A stretch of 64,000 nt of DNA, from assembly GCF_958298935.1 (NCBI RefSeq), contig NC_084924.1:5766001-5830000 (forward strand), written 5' to 3'. Under the pieces are notes generated by a model that was not told where the DNA came from, made no database searches, and saw only the letters and a program-made list of their open reading frames with translations. Made by a program: the position numbers and the translations under genes. This DNA comes from Phragmites australis (lineage: Eukaryota > Streptophyta > Magnoliopsida > Poales > Poaceae). This document shows, in pieces, positions 1 through 10,950 of this stretch. The stretch's first letter is position 1. Every line of letters begins with the position of its first letter.

Positions 1-1240
1 CACAATAACTACCTGTACAAGGACATCATGCACATATAAACATCAATTCTAACAAAAGTTGATGAGAAATGACCAGACATACCCCTATTGAGCAACACTC
101 TTGCTTTCTAAAATGGATAAACAGTTTTGAAACACACTTTCCAAGAGAATGGGAAAAACACTGTGAAGCAGTGGGAGTATAACTAATTTCTCGCTTTGCT
201 AACATTGTATGTTCGGCTTAGGTTAAGGAAAGATGAATGCATTGATGCCATTTTGTAGATGAGCAGGTGGGATCTCTTTCTGAAAACAAGACTTCTGCTG
301 ATCTAATATTTTAAACGCAGACTCCTTGCAAAATAATTTGAAAGCAAAATCCTAACTAAAGAAACAAAGTCATGTAAAACAAAGTGTGCTGCTATGTAGG
401 TATATCTGGTTGTTTGTCAATTCTTTTAGAAAGCAATCTTTATATTCTATTTCTATACTCTATCAATCAAACATATCACCTATAACTTTGTCTGGACTGA
501 CAAATAATTTTTCATTGGTTAGCAATCAATAGTCAGTCTATTTCAACACTGATGAAATGGAAACACATTAAGTATATCTGGAACGAGAATTTAGTATATG
601 AAGAATCATTGTTTCCCCCCTTAAATATCCCATTGATTCTCTAATTTAATTTTTACTAGGATAAGAAATAGGCAGCATTGGGATATATAGTTATAATAGT
701 TTTATAAATAGTGCTAACTAGCACAATATGGACAAAGCGATATATTGCATTCCACATTTCTATCAATTAGAGCAAATCAACTGCAGCTCAGTCAAAATTG
801 AGTTCGTAAATCTACAGTGCCAGTTTACTTTGTGCCATGTTACCATTCTGGCCGTCAGTAAAATATCCATGGAACACCGATGATTAATGCTAATATCAAA
901 GCATTAGATCAACAGTTTATGACTGCACAATAGAGTAAATTATATCCACATAGCTAACTTGTGAAATCTGATAAGTACTCGAACTTAACTAATAACCTAA
1001 TGTTCTATGATGTGTACCAATCTCTTCATGAAATCATACGCTGGATGCTGAAAACTGTTATTTAGCAATGCAAAGACAAACCATCACTCAAATTCAGCTC
1101 AGGCAACATACAACCACAGCACATAATGTGATTTTTCATCTGGTTAATACTTTCTTTTGGTTTAAAGATAGTCTGATAAACAATGTGAAGTACATATAGC
1201 ATGAATTACTTTCTCAGGTCATAGGTTACTAATCCTATTA
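1..1240. other. AT-rich non-coding stretch, no gene seen
   Basis: No reading frame, RNA gene or repeat boundary can be supported here. The stretch lies downstream (3') of the minus-strand Asterix-like gene and could be part of its last, very long intron or simply intergenic. I searched the complement for the expected last exon (a short segment ending the family's GLVTNYLG-type tail) and did not find it. Confidence 0.4.
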
Positions 1241-1484
1241 CTCCCCAGGTCAAAAATAAGTCTCTTCCTAGATGCGCAGTCAAGCTATTTTGAATTTTAC
1301 CAATAATATCATTATGAACATTTACATAAGGTATACCATAATGATAAGAATAGATTGTATTAAAAAACTAATATTACATTTTATTTAGGTTTTACTTTTA
1401 CAAATATATTACAATAGAAACTGGTGGTCAAAGTGTTTTGGATACCATAACAATTTCTAAAACGACAACTCATGATCGAGGGAG
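1241..1484. mobile_element. Stowaway-type MITE
   Basis: A 244-bp AT-rich element begins CTCCCCAGGTCAAAAATAAG and ends in the inverted counterpart GATCGAGGGAG. It is flanked on both sides by the dinucleotide TA (1239-1240 and 1485-1486), the target duplication of Stowaway/Tc1-Mariner MITEs. The CTCCC...GGGAG ends are the family hallmark. It has no coding capacity. It lies 3' of, or within an intron of, the Asterix-like gene. Confidence 0.8.
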
Positions 1485-2179
1485 TATTCATTTGTAGCAA
1501 CACAACACCTGTTGATTTTAAAATAGATTGGGCAAGTTGAGACATATCGGCTTGAAGTCTTAACCTGCAGATATGCCATTACTGACAGACCCTAGCTGGG
1601 AACTTTGCCTCAAATATGCACTGACATTATTTGCAGTAGAGTTTTATGTTTGTAAAAATCACAATGGCTGGAGTTCAAGTAACTGTGAGATTTATGCCAG
1701 GAAGAATCATTGTAATATCAGAAACAATGGAAAGGCCTAGAGTTTGCAATAATATGCCTACAATACAATCCTCACCAGCTCCCATCAAGAGAAGCATAAT
1801 ACAGCCAGAAATGTTATTCTTACTTAACTATGGCACACATCGATCCAGCGTTAACAAAAAAACCCACAAATTGTGCAGCCCATAGGGCAACAACTAAGGA
1901 GCGTTAACAAATAAACCATTGTTTAATTGTGCAATTCTAGCACAAGCAACATACAAAAGTTTACGGTGATTTTAAGTACACACACGTACCAGATGAGCAC
2001 CTGAACTGGCGTATGTTTTGGTTAACTTTTAGTTTGACACAGACTGTCTGTGACAAGTGATACACTGAGGAAGCATATGCCGCTGCGCGAGTTTCTCAAG
2101 ATTTTAGCTGTACAGGATTTTCTTAGCAGTCAATCTCATAGTTCCATGTAAAGACCCTAAGTCTGTTAAGAAAACTCAC

Positions 2180-2704
2180 ATAAAAGCCATGGAGAGCTGC
2201 TTGAGATCATTCTCGAAGTTCTTCATGTTCGCCAGCGACTGCGCGCAGAAGATGATCGCGATCCACGAGCACACCTTGTACTGCAAACACATACCAATCA
2301 AATTTCACATGTATCCAACACAGACCCAACCGAATCGCAACGCCCGACCCTGTAAACCTTAACACAGCATCACCACCCATCGCTTCACGGCAACGACGCA
2401 ATCAAAGATGAGCGTACAGATCTACCGCAACCTCGCCCAGATCTACACGGTACTCGGAACAAAACTTCGATCGAAGCGGAGCAGCGAGATGGGTGCTTTG
2501 ATAGAAGGGGCGTGGCGCGAGATCGGTACGTACGCGTAGCATGACGCCGACGACGCCGAAGACGACGGCGAGGAAGCCCGCGTAGTCGATGGGCAGGTCC
2601 TGGGGCGACAGCTTCGGCGGCGCGTACGGCTTCGCCGTCGACGGCTGCCGCGGGTCGCTGCCCCCTGAGGTCGCCCCTCCCCCCGACGGCGTCCCCTCCT
2701 TCAT
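2180..2704 (-). CDS. Asterix/WDR83OS-like ER membrane protein (partial, exons 1-2)
   Basis: Two minus-strand exons are readable. Exon 1 is 2704-2534 (57 codons, donor GTACGT). Exon 2 is 2280-2180, after an acceptor TTTGCAG, ending in phase 2 before a GTGAGT donor. Together they encode 90 residues plus a split Met. Residues 16-57 contain SDPRQPSTAKPYAPPKLSPQ and a first hydrophobic segment (AGFLAVVFGVVGVML). Exon 2 carries the Y-K-V-C-S-W stretch and a second hydrophobic segment. This is the plant form of Asterix. In animals its relative is a subunit of the PAT complex, which chaperones multi-spanning membrane proteins at the ER translocon; that role is inferred here from family. Family members are about 100-110 residues, so roughly 15-20 C-terminal residues and the stop are missing. 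The final exon was not found in the 2.2 kb to the left, so it lies outside the window or was missed. The ATG at 2704 opens the GC-rich first exon. Confidence 0.85.
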
Positions 2705-2721
2705 CGCTCCCCCTCTCTAAA

Positions 2722-2760
<39 letters not shown>

Positions 2761-2960
2761 GATCCAAAGCAAAAATCGAAATCGAAGAGAGATGAGAGAG
2801 GAGAAAGAGAGATAAAACTAAATATAATGGGCTGGTCCCATAATGGGCTGGGGTCATACTGGGTCGGGCCCGGTATGGCCTAGATGGCGTCCCCCACCGC
2901 CTGGTCGCCGAGTGCTAACGAGAAAAGTCAAAGCGCACGAGTCGGAAGGCAGCTTCCCCG
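2705..2960. promoter_or_regulatory. Shared divergent promoter with (CT)n tract
   Basis: The Asterix-like gene (minus) starts at 2704, and the first, non-coding exon of the gene on the plus strand must begin before its donor at 3134, probably near 2950 where the GC-rich leader starts. The about 250 bp between them serve both genes. The Asterix side contains a CT/GA tract at 2725-2757, probably in its 5' leader. No TATA box is convincing. Start sites are inferred, not observed. Confidence 0.55.
2725..2757. repeat. (CT)n microsatellite
   Basis: About 16 uninterrupted CT units. GA/CT tracts are common in plant 5' leaders and core promoters. This one lies 20 bp upstream of the minus-strand start codon. 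Confidence 0.95.
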
Positions 2961-3133
2961 TTCCCACTGCGCCCCTCTCTCTTCACTGCTCTGCTCTCCT
3001 TGGCTGCTCCGCCCCCAGCTCCAAAACCCTAACCCCGCGAGCCAGCCCAGCTGCCTGTAGGGGGTCGAGGAGCTCCCCGTGGTGCCGCCGGCCCCCTCCG
3101 GCCGCCCCCGCTTCGCCGTTTGCTGGTAAACAG
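2950..3133 (+). other. Non-coding first exon of the 924-residue protein gene (inferred)
   Basis: GC-rich leader ending at a good donor (CAG|GTAAGG, donor at 3134). The first intron would run from 3134 to the acceptor CTGCAG at 3569-3574, placing the coding start at 3589 in the second exon. The left edge is a guess because no TSS signal is clear. Confidence 0.5.
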
Positions 3134-3574
3134 GTAAGGCTTCGCTTCAGCTCGCCGTGCACGCTTACTTCAGCCGGTGCGCAGCTAGCTGTTCAAGCGG
3201 TTGATTAGTTGCTTAGCTATACGTTCTAGTGGCTGATTAGATTGAGCTTAGAGGTGGTTAGTTGTTGGTTCATCAGTGCGAGTGTTGATGCCCTCGTGCG
3301 TTTTGGAGCTCAAGGGTTTATTTGATGTTTTGGTAAGCTTGGGGTTGGCGATGGCGCATGCCTTTCTTTATAATTTCTAGCTCGCGGCTTGCATTTCTAG
3401 TTTGTTAAGCGTTGCTTGCTCTTTCCCTTGCTTATTAGATGCCACCATGAGGTGATTTTTTCGTAGGTGACGAGATGACAAATGAGTGATTGGGGTGTTA
3501 CGATTGGTACAGGTTTTGTTAAGCTGCTTAATTCTAACTAGTTTGTGCAAATGTTTCAATTCAATGATCTGCAG

Positions 3575-3682
3575 ATGCTGATCAAAGCATGGACACTGCT
3601 CGTGTTTCACGGTTTAGGGGGCCTGCCTATTTGCAATTTCAGCCCCAGTCTAGCAATTGTGCGGAAATGTTGGCAAATGTAG
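3575..3682 (+). promoter_or_regulatory. Overlapping upstream ORF at the start of exon 2
   Basis: The first three bases after the acceptor at 3574 are ATG. They open a 36-codon frame (35 residues and stop) ending at 3682 that overlaps the main start at 3589 in another frame. The upstream ATG has a weak context (C at -3, C at +4), whereas the main ATG has A at -3 and G at +4. This favours leaky scanning to 3589 and supports that start choice. Confidence 0.55.
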
Positions 3683-6600
3683 ATGGATCCGGTGCAAAAG
3701 ATTTGTCAGTTGACTCAAGTACATTTGTTTTCCCACAAGATGCTAATCAGAAATTTTATAACCGAGCTTTACAGTATAGTTATTCAGTTTCAAGTCAGGG
3801 ATTTGAAACCCAAGGTTTTCCAGCGAGTGCTCCAGAGTTTGTTCTGAATAGTGATTCTTCTGTGCTGGGAGGATATTCACAACTTGACCAGTTTTTGAGG
3901 CCTCCTCAACCTGTAGAATCTGAAGGAATGCAGATGCAAAATATCAACACGAATATTGCCCACTGGCGTAGACCTTCTAATGCATCCTGTCTTGATCATG
4001 GAGATGAAATAACTTCCTATGACAATGATGATAGAGCTATCTCATTTGGAAGTAGTTGTAGCACGGGGATTGCGAGTTACCCATATAGTAGTCCTTTGCA
4101 AAGCAATAACCACATTTCGGACACACAGGATGGGACTTGGGCTGCCCTTATGCAAATGCAAGAGGCTTTGGAAGCATCTAACAGTGACAATGGACTGAAT
4201 GAAGAGTGCAGTGACTTGACTTTCAATCATGCAGAACTTTCAGGTGGAAATACCATGCAGCATCAAGTTGTTTGGGACAATGGCTCTTTAACAAGCCCAT
4301 CTTTCAGCTCAAATTTTTTGCCCTTCCCTGGAGATACTGAGCCCACCCTCACAAATGCCTCTACTGTTTGTAGCTTACAGAAGTTTGCTGATCTCCCGTA
4401 TAACATGAATAACAATGAGCAACACAGATCATCTTTTGAGCTCGAAGTGCCTCATCAGAAAGGGCCCACTACAAGTTATGTTTATGAACACCGAGATGAA
4501 ATGCAAACTGCTGAATGGGGAACAAATCCTGGCCACATAGAATCTTCTGGTTTCATGCCAAACTCCCAGGACGGACAAAATAATATATCACATCAACTGT
4601 CAAGTTCATTTGTAAACAGTGCAGATGGATCTGTGGATAGTGGCTCAAAAAAGTCACACATCATGTATGAATGTGAAGAGCAAATGGAAATTGATTCTCT
4701 TCTGAATTCATTTGGTGTATCAACAGATTCCTTTTCACAAGCATATGGAATGTTTCAACAAAGGTAAACTGAGGTGCTGTAAATTCCTTATACCATTGCT
4801 GATAAAAGTCTTTATTTCATATTTTAGTTGAAATTAGAAACCTGCAGCTTTCTATGCATAGGTTTAGGTACTTTAAATATAAAATCTATATTCTTGCTAC
4901 TTATGGATATAACGATTAGTTGGTGATGCTATATTACTAATACTGGTTCTTCGAAGAAACAGCAAGATGGTGTCTGAAACACCTATAATAATGGTCTTAA
5001 CTACTTCTATAGATAGATTTTTGGTGTGTAACAAAAATATACGAGCCAAACACTCCTTTGGCAATGATGTTTGCTATTTCTAGTTAGATTGGGCCATAGG
5101 CCCTCCATTCTCAAATAGACGATGTTTAGGGATGTGTGTAGTCAAACTTTTGAATTTTTAACCACTAATATACACAAAAATATTATTATTTGTCACATGG
5201 AAATGGTATTGATAGATTTGTAATGGAAATATACTTTCAAATGATTATGTTTTCAATAACATTGGATAACCAATACTTAGAAAAAGTAATGGTCAAACGT
5301 ATGCATTGAAGACCGAACCGATGTCCTAAGTGACAAGTAAAAAATAACAGAGATAGTATTAGCTTACTCTGCTACTGAAACTAGCACATAGTCCACACTA
5401 TCTCTATTGAGTCAAATGTTCTATCTGTTCTTAAGCATCACTGCACAATTTGATATTTTTGTATTGTAATCTAATTGAATGTGTTAAATTGCAGTGAAAA
5501 TTTCATCGACCATGAAAAAAATGTCAAATTAGAGGAAAGTGCTTCTGCGACATGCTTTAGCAATACTGCCCCATATGCGCAAACTGGGCCCCCTGAGTCA
5601 GCTATATCTGATGGATCTTCTTGTCCTGAACAGTATCAATCTACTTCTCAAACATGTGGTTTATTTTACTCTTCAGCATCTCAGTGGCAAAATATGTCAA
5701 GTTTTGGATTGCCTTTACAGGGTTGTCACAAAAGTATTAGTGAGCCCAATTCAATAATTAACCTGGGGAAACATGGTAAAGATCGCTTGCTGCCCGGAAG
5801 TGATAACACCTTAATACAGCAACAACAGAGTGTCACTAGTGATACTAGGCTGGAAATGACTGACATTGTTGCTAATCGTTATCGAGGGTTCAGTACTAGT
5901 TTGGATGGTCAATCTTGTCCAAAAGGGGCTTATGTATGTCATGACGGAGCAATGGCAGCCAAAGTTGCACAGGCAGCACAGCCTGTTATGATGGAAAACT
6001 GCTCTGTTGGTGTACACACTTCAAACCATACTGGACATTCAGACATGCAGCTACCCAAGACGCAGACTGCTAATGTTCAAGGGCCTGCCCTGAGTTTGTC
6101 CAAGGACCCCAGCTCATCATGTATTGGAGGAACAGAGCTTAAGAAGGTTGAGCTAACATCAACGTACAATACCACACAGAATCACCTGGGGCTTAACAAT
6201 TCTGAATGCGATGGCATCCTTCGCCCGAAGTCTTTTGAAAAAAATGCTCCCGAGAATATCTGTATTAAAAAGGGTATACACCGACTTGATGATTATAGCC
6301 AGGTTCTTGGTCCTCAGCAAAGTATCATACTCTCGGCGAGCAAACCTTCACACAATGTTTTGCCCACTGGCAAGTTTGATGGCAAGGTGGTTTCACGGCA
6401 AAAAAAGCGGAAAAGAGCAACGGGAAATCTTTTAGCATGGCATGCACAAGTCATGATCGGGCGTAGGAGCATGTGTCATAGAAGGTGTTAATTTTAAATT
6501 ATAACTCACCCTTCTACGAACCATCTTTTTGAGTTTTTTAGTTTGACATGCTTCTGCAAACTGAACAGTAGCTCAGTTGGTTAGTACCTCCGATAGAGGG

Positions 6601-8012
6601 GACGGCCACCCAGGCTTGAACCCGGGGTGCACCGGTTTGTTGGTACCTACTTGAGAAACTGGTTTCAACGAGTTTTCTTGCTAGCCAGGCTCGGTACTCC
6701 CCTACCTTAAATTTAAAAAATGTCCAGGGGGAGTCGCTCCTCGTGATCGAGAAAAAAAAGTTTGACATGCTTCTTTTTATATAAAGAAAATGTTTATGCA
6801 ACTCCTTTTCGCTTGACATACATGTTTTTAAGGGGCTGATATTTGTTGTGTCTTTTTGCATGGTAGAACATTTGAGTTGGACTGGGCTCGTGCTACCAAA
6901 AGATTGGTTGAGAAGGTTGTATGATTTCTCCATGTTGTGTAAGAACCCTTCTATGTGCAAATCTCTTTTCCCTTATTTGACATGCTTATTATGCATAGCA
7001 GATGAATGGTGAAAATGCAACGATGAAAAGTAGCACCTTCGGGACTCGAGCTCAAAGAAGACTTGTTTTGACGACTAGCCTGATTCAGTGTATCCTTCCT
7101 GTTGTGCCAACTAGACTTCTTGCGGCAAATGTTACTAGTTCTGGTGAAACCATTGTCTACCAACTTTCTAAACTGGCACTCAGTGACGCATGTGACGCTA
7201 TTCTATCTTTTGTGGATAACAACATGTAAGCATTTTTTTTCTTCTTTTGAATGTGTTCTTTTTTGCAGGGTTTTGAATTTGTTTCGTGTTGTAAAATTGA
7301 AGCTATTCTCCTAGGTTTGTGTCCTCAGAGTTGGGAGTTACCTAAAAAACTAAAGAAGTAATTACTTGATGCGGTCTAAGGGGCTATAACTGTGTCATAA
7401 CCAGCTGCCATTTAATTTTAAATTTCTATCAAGTTTTTGGCACTACTCCAATCTCACATTGATCTTGAGAGTCTTCGTCTTGTGGTATTTGGCCAGGCTA
7501 TCGAACCAGACCAGCACTTCTGGAAAGGAAGACTCTAAAATCCTATCAGAAGTTCTGGAAACCTTCGAGTCGAGGTTTGGCGAGCTGGAAAGTTTGTTGT
7601 CAAGGTATGGTATACCAGAACATGCTTTAGCATTTGAGCTATCCAATTTGTCATAACCAGCTTGCAAACATGGCTCTATAGATAGTTCCATGGTTTTGTT
7701 TTGATTTTCAATCAATGCAACAATAACGATGCTCCTATACTTTCATTATTTGCCACTCTTATGATTTTTCTTGTGTATCTCAGCGCCGAGAAGGCAACCA
7801 CATTACACTATCTGGAATTGGAGCTAGAGTACTTGGAGCGGTTGTCTATTCTCCATCATCTTGCGAAGTCGCATGGATATGCTAAAGCACATGGGGGAGA
7901 TACCTCCAATTCTAGGCCCAACCCCCGTGCAACGACTGTCAAGAAACATGTCGGAGCTGCTGCAGCACCAGTAAACTTGCTGAGTGGCATTAAGTGTCGC
8001 TTACTGAACTAG
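3589..8012 (+). CDS. Uncharacterised plant-specific nuclear-type protein (dentin-sialophosphoprotein-related family), 924 residues
   Basis: Six coding exons join in frame with GT/AG borders: 3589-4763, 5495-6484, 6867-6915, 7002-7225, 7497-7604 and 7784-8012, giving 2775 nt and 924 residues. The first about 690 residues are Ser/Asn/Gln-rich and look disordered. The conserved part is C-terminal. A basic KKRKR (695-699) is followed by NLLAWHAQV, then [15 protein letters not shown] (encoded by the 49-bp exon and its join), [15 protein letters not shown] starting near residue 756, and a last segment with heptad-like leucines ending [16 protein letters not shown] (866-881). I recognise this order of motifs from the Arabidopsis AT5G07940/AT5G07980-type proteins, whose biochemical role is not established; nuclear location is inferred from the basic patch. 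Intron 2 holds a Stowaway-like MITE and intron 3 a SINE. Exon joins are predictions, but every phase matches, which is strong internal evidence. Confidence 0.85.
5099..5356. mobile_element. Stowaway-like MITE in intron 2
   Basis: An AT-rich element of about 258 bp begins GGCCCTCCATTCTCAAATAG, ends TAACAGAGATAG and is bounded by TA at 5097-5098 and 5357-5358. The interior phrase with 'GTCAAACTTTTGAA' and 'TTTGTCACATGG' is typical of grass Stowaway copies. The ends are decayed, so exact borders are approximate. It lies wholly inside an intron. Confidence 0.65.
6540..6774 (+). mobile_element. tRNA-derived SINE with 16-bp target duplication
   Basis: The body 6556-6758 starts with a tRNA-like head: an A-box (TAGCTCAGTTGGTTAG) and, after GGCCACCCAGG, a B-box (CTTGAACCCGG). 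It continues with a tRNA-unrelated region and ends in GATCGAG plus an A-run. It is flanked by perfect 16-bp direct repeats, AGTTTGACATGCTTCT, at 6540-6555 and 6759-6774. These are the signs of LINE-driven retroposition by a pol III transcript. It lies in intron 3 of the 924-residue protein gene, in the sense orientation. Confidence 0.9.
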
Positions 8013-8629
8013 AGCTGCTCGGTAACAACTAACAGATCTTCCCCTGTTTTCCCCTGTTTTCAGCAGCCGCGCATCGTTGCAATGCTGGACTGCGTTGGAA
8101 TATAGAACCATAGAATGTACTGCCGTCCCTGTTGCCTTCTTGGCTTATCTTGTTAGGAGAATTAGATGTAGGTTCTCGTATACTCTGGGATGAGATGTAG
8201 GAGCATGGTGATGTGACTTCTCGTATACTCTGGGATGAGATGTAGGAGCGATAGGATGTCATTTTGCCAAGATATGCTTTGCTAAAGTTAATATTACTAC
8301 TGGGAGCTTTAGTTGCCTGTAATTGCAGGTGTTCCTTTTCTTCCGGTTTCTTGTTGGATAATTATATGTTGGACCTTGGCGAAACATCCCTTGCACATGG
8401 GGATGGGGTTCCAACTTCCGCATTCTGAGCGCAGATGGTCACGTTCAATTGCAGCAGGTATTTTGCCTGTTCGGTTGTTCCCCTTTATCTTTCGGACTGT
8501 GTACATCTTGGTTATAAGGCTAGAAGCAAACTTGCTGTGGTATCTTTTTATTACGATGATAAGAGTTAATAAAGTTTTATTTATCGAAAATGTTAGAGCT
8601 TCTACTTTTCATGAGTCTCCCAACAGGTA
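8013..8629. other. 3' UTR and downstream flank
   Basis: Follows the stop codon at 8010-8012. No second gene is supported; an open frame near 8313-8696 has no recognisable features. The interval contains the short direct repeat described separately. No single poly(A) signal stands out. Confidence 0.5.
8173..8249 (+). repeat. Tandem duplication in 3' UTR
   Basis: A 32-bp segment beginning TTCTCGTATACTCTGGGATG occurs at 8173-8204 and again, identically, at 8218-8249 (period 45 bp). It lies about 160 bp after the stop codon, so it is probably in the 3' UTR. Confidence 0.9.
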
Positions 8630-8881
8630 CTATTTATTCTATTTAAAAATAGTATGCGTATATTCTTTTTGGAATGTCAAGCTTAGTGTATTTTAATTAA
8701 TATTTAATCAAATTATAAGGATGTCTAGTGTATAAAAATTATACAAATAGGTTCACAATTTAAAATAATTTTATATTGTATAGGTTTTGTAGCTATAGAT
8801 GATATATATAAACTAAGCCAAAATTTAACTTCGAAGACTCAGTTTGAAAGAAATATGTCTATTATTTTTTAACAGATGGAG
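8630..8881. mobile_element. Stowaway-like MITE (decayed)
   Basis: Imperfect inverted ends: left CTATTTATTCTATTTAAAAA, right counterpart reading (complement) CTCCATCTGTTAAAAAATAA. TA lies on both sides (8628-8629, 8882-8883). The body is about 250 bp and extremely AT-rich, with no coding capacity. Confidence 0.55.
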
Positions 8882-9529
8882 TATTTAAGTATGTTGTGTA
8901 TGCTTTTGAATGAAGCAAACGTTGTTAGGAATAATAATTTGTATTCATAGTAGCTCTTGAGGCAATATATAGAGCACATGAGAAGTACATAATAAGTACT
9001 CTAATAACCTAACCTATATATAATGTATAAGTACTCTATATTTCTAATACCCTTTTCAAATGCAAGGCATGTACAATAGTGTTATATTTGAAAAAGGTGA
9101 TATTAAGTAATAAATTTAGACTAATACATCTAAAAATTTTCTCTTTAAAACCATCGTAGAGTGGAGTCTTGTAATCCTGTCGAATCGAAGGTGAAAAAGC
9201 AGAGTTGTGATGATGAGAACAAATGAATGCCCTCGGTCGAGAATCGTAACAAAGCGATGACCAAGATGACACGGCAGAGACAACAAACAAAAATTGTCAT
9301 TAGAGCTACGGAAAGATCAAGATGACACAACAATGTCCTAGACCAAGAATTGCGAACAAAATAATGACAAGTAGCAAGATAATAAAAAAAAGTTATCACT
9401 AAAGCTACGAAAAATTCTAGATGGCTAAGTTATATCAATAACGATAAAAAATAAATCGACTAATTGACGAAAGAATATGTGGACTACTAGCACGGTATAG
9501 ATGTATTAAAAATAGATCGGAAACTTAGA

Positions 9530-10950
9530 TGTGTGAAAGGTTAATGATGTCACTTAGAGGTGGTGAATAGGTTTTTTTTTTAAAAACTCTGTTCCCTTGT
9601 TCAATACTTGGCCTAAATTGGCAGCGAAAATAAACTAATGATTTTTTTCACAAGTGAAAAACGATATGTTAGGCTCAACTAGTGCACAATCACACTAAAC
9701 AAATGTGAATGTTACAACCCTACGGTGATAAAGATTATTCAAATCTAGTAAGATATGCAAAACTTTAATCGGAAGGTCTAATACTATTCATTGGATATTC
9801 CGATATATTTAAAAACAGCTAGATTGAATCTCACGAAATTAACTCAATGCACATATAAATAAGCATGCAAGCAATTAAATCAATTTAATGCACAAGAGTA
9901 AGGAAATATGGAAACAAATAATTTATGACGGAAGTTCGGATATCCATTAATATCCTACGTCTCCATTGAGGAAGCTCGTTCACACTTGAGCTAGGTCTTT
10001 TTGAACCATTTTTCTCACAAGGTTGCACAATACACTCATCATCTCTACTATAGCCAACTCTTCCTCCACTTCAGAGATGGTGAGTTTCGCTATCACTTCT
10101 GAGCCTCCTCATAATCTTCACTTGAGTAGATCATCGATAATCTATCACCAAGCCGTCTAAGAGACGATGGTCTTCAAGAGTAACAAACTCTAGAACTTAC
10201 GCACGATCAACGTCGAGTGCTCAAACACACACAACTAATGTGACACGTGCGAGTAACCCAAACTCTACACACCTTATTCTATCCTCACTAAGCCACACAT
10301 GCTTGATTCTCACAAATTTTTGATAGAGAAAGGAAGGAGCACTCAAATGTGAAACACCAAGTTCTAACACCTCTCACAAGTACCACAAAGGCAGTCAAGC
10401 AACTTGCCCCACGCAAAGAGGCCAAAGGGTATTTATACCCCTCTTGGAAATACTAGTCGTTGGACACCTTTTCAGCCCATATCGGATGTTCTGAACTCCA
10501 TATTGGAACATCCGATCAGTTCAAAATAACAAATTTGAACTTCAAAAACCAACTCGTATCTCATAGAAACTATACATCAGAACTTCCGATGTATGGACCG
10601 GAACATCCAATCCAAAAACCAACTCAAACCCGAGAACCTAATATTTCTAAAAATATGAGGTTCCAACACATCGGAACTTCCGATACATCGAAACTTTTGA
10701 TATATCAGAACATTCGAAGTCACATTGGAACATCCAAAATTAGCACAACTGACCCTCTAAAAAACATCGATAATTTTTGATCCTGATGTCCGATTTTGGC
10801 AATCTCAGACTTTACAGAAAGCTTATTCAGAGTGCTACACATCTCTACTGAATTCATGATCTCAACCACATTGGATAAAAAACTAGGAACACTCCGAATG
10901 CTGATTCGGACACTTTCACTTATTGTACAAAGTTTATTCTCTCAAGATTA
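9530..10950 (-). mobile_element. Copia-type long LTR, minus orientation (right edge approximate)
   Basis: Starts TGTGTGAAAGGTTAATGATG followed by CACTTAGAGGTGGTGAATAGG. This matches the complement of the LTR end at about 12631 and the start of the solo LTRs at 23074 and 52093. The right part (10460-10760) is built from degenerate copies of a near-palindromic motif (CGGAACATCCGA and variants). The open frame over 10460-10780 is a by-product of those repeats, not a gene. I could not identify its right terminus or a target duplication. Confidence 0.5.

Noticed and set aside
1646..1885. 79-codon plus-strand frame, and the opposite minus-strand frame with ISGCIMLLLMG
   Set aside because: I tested it as the missing last exon of the Asterix-like gene, but it does not carry the expected tail and has no recognisable domain.
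6556..6640. Functional tRNA gene
   Set aside because: A- and B-box-like words are present but the cloverleaf is incomplete, and the segment sits at the head of a SINE with target duplications.
8313..8696. 127-codon plus-strand frame
   Set aside because: Follows the stop of a complete gene, has no domain and runs into a MITE; most likely 3' flank.
10460..10780. 106-codon frame with repeated HIGTS words
   Set aside because: The repeated residues come from the CGGAAC-type DNA motif of the LTR, not from a protein repeat.
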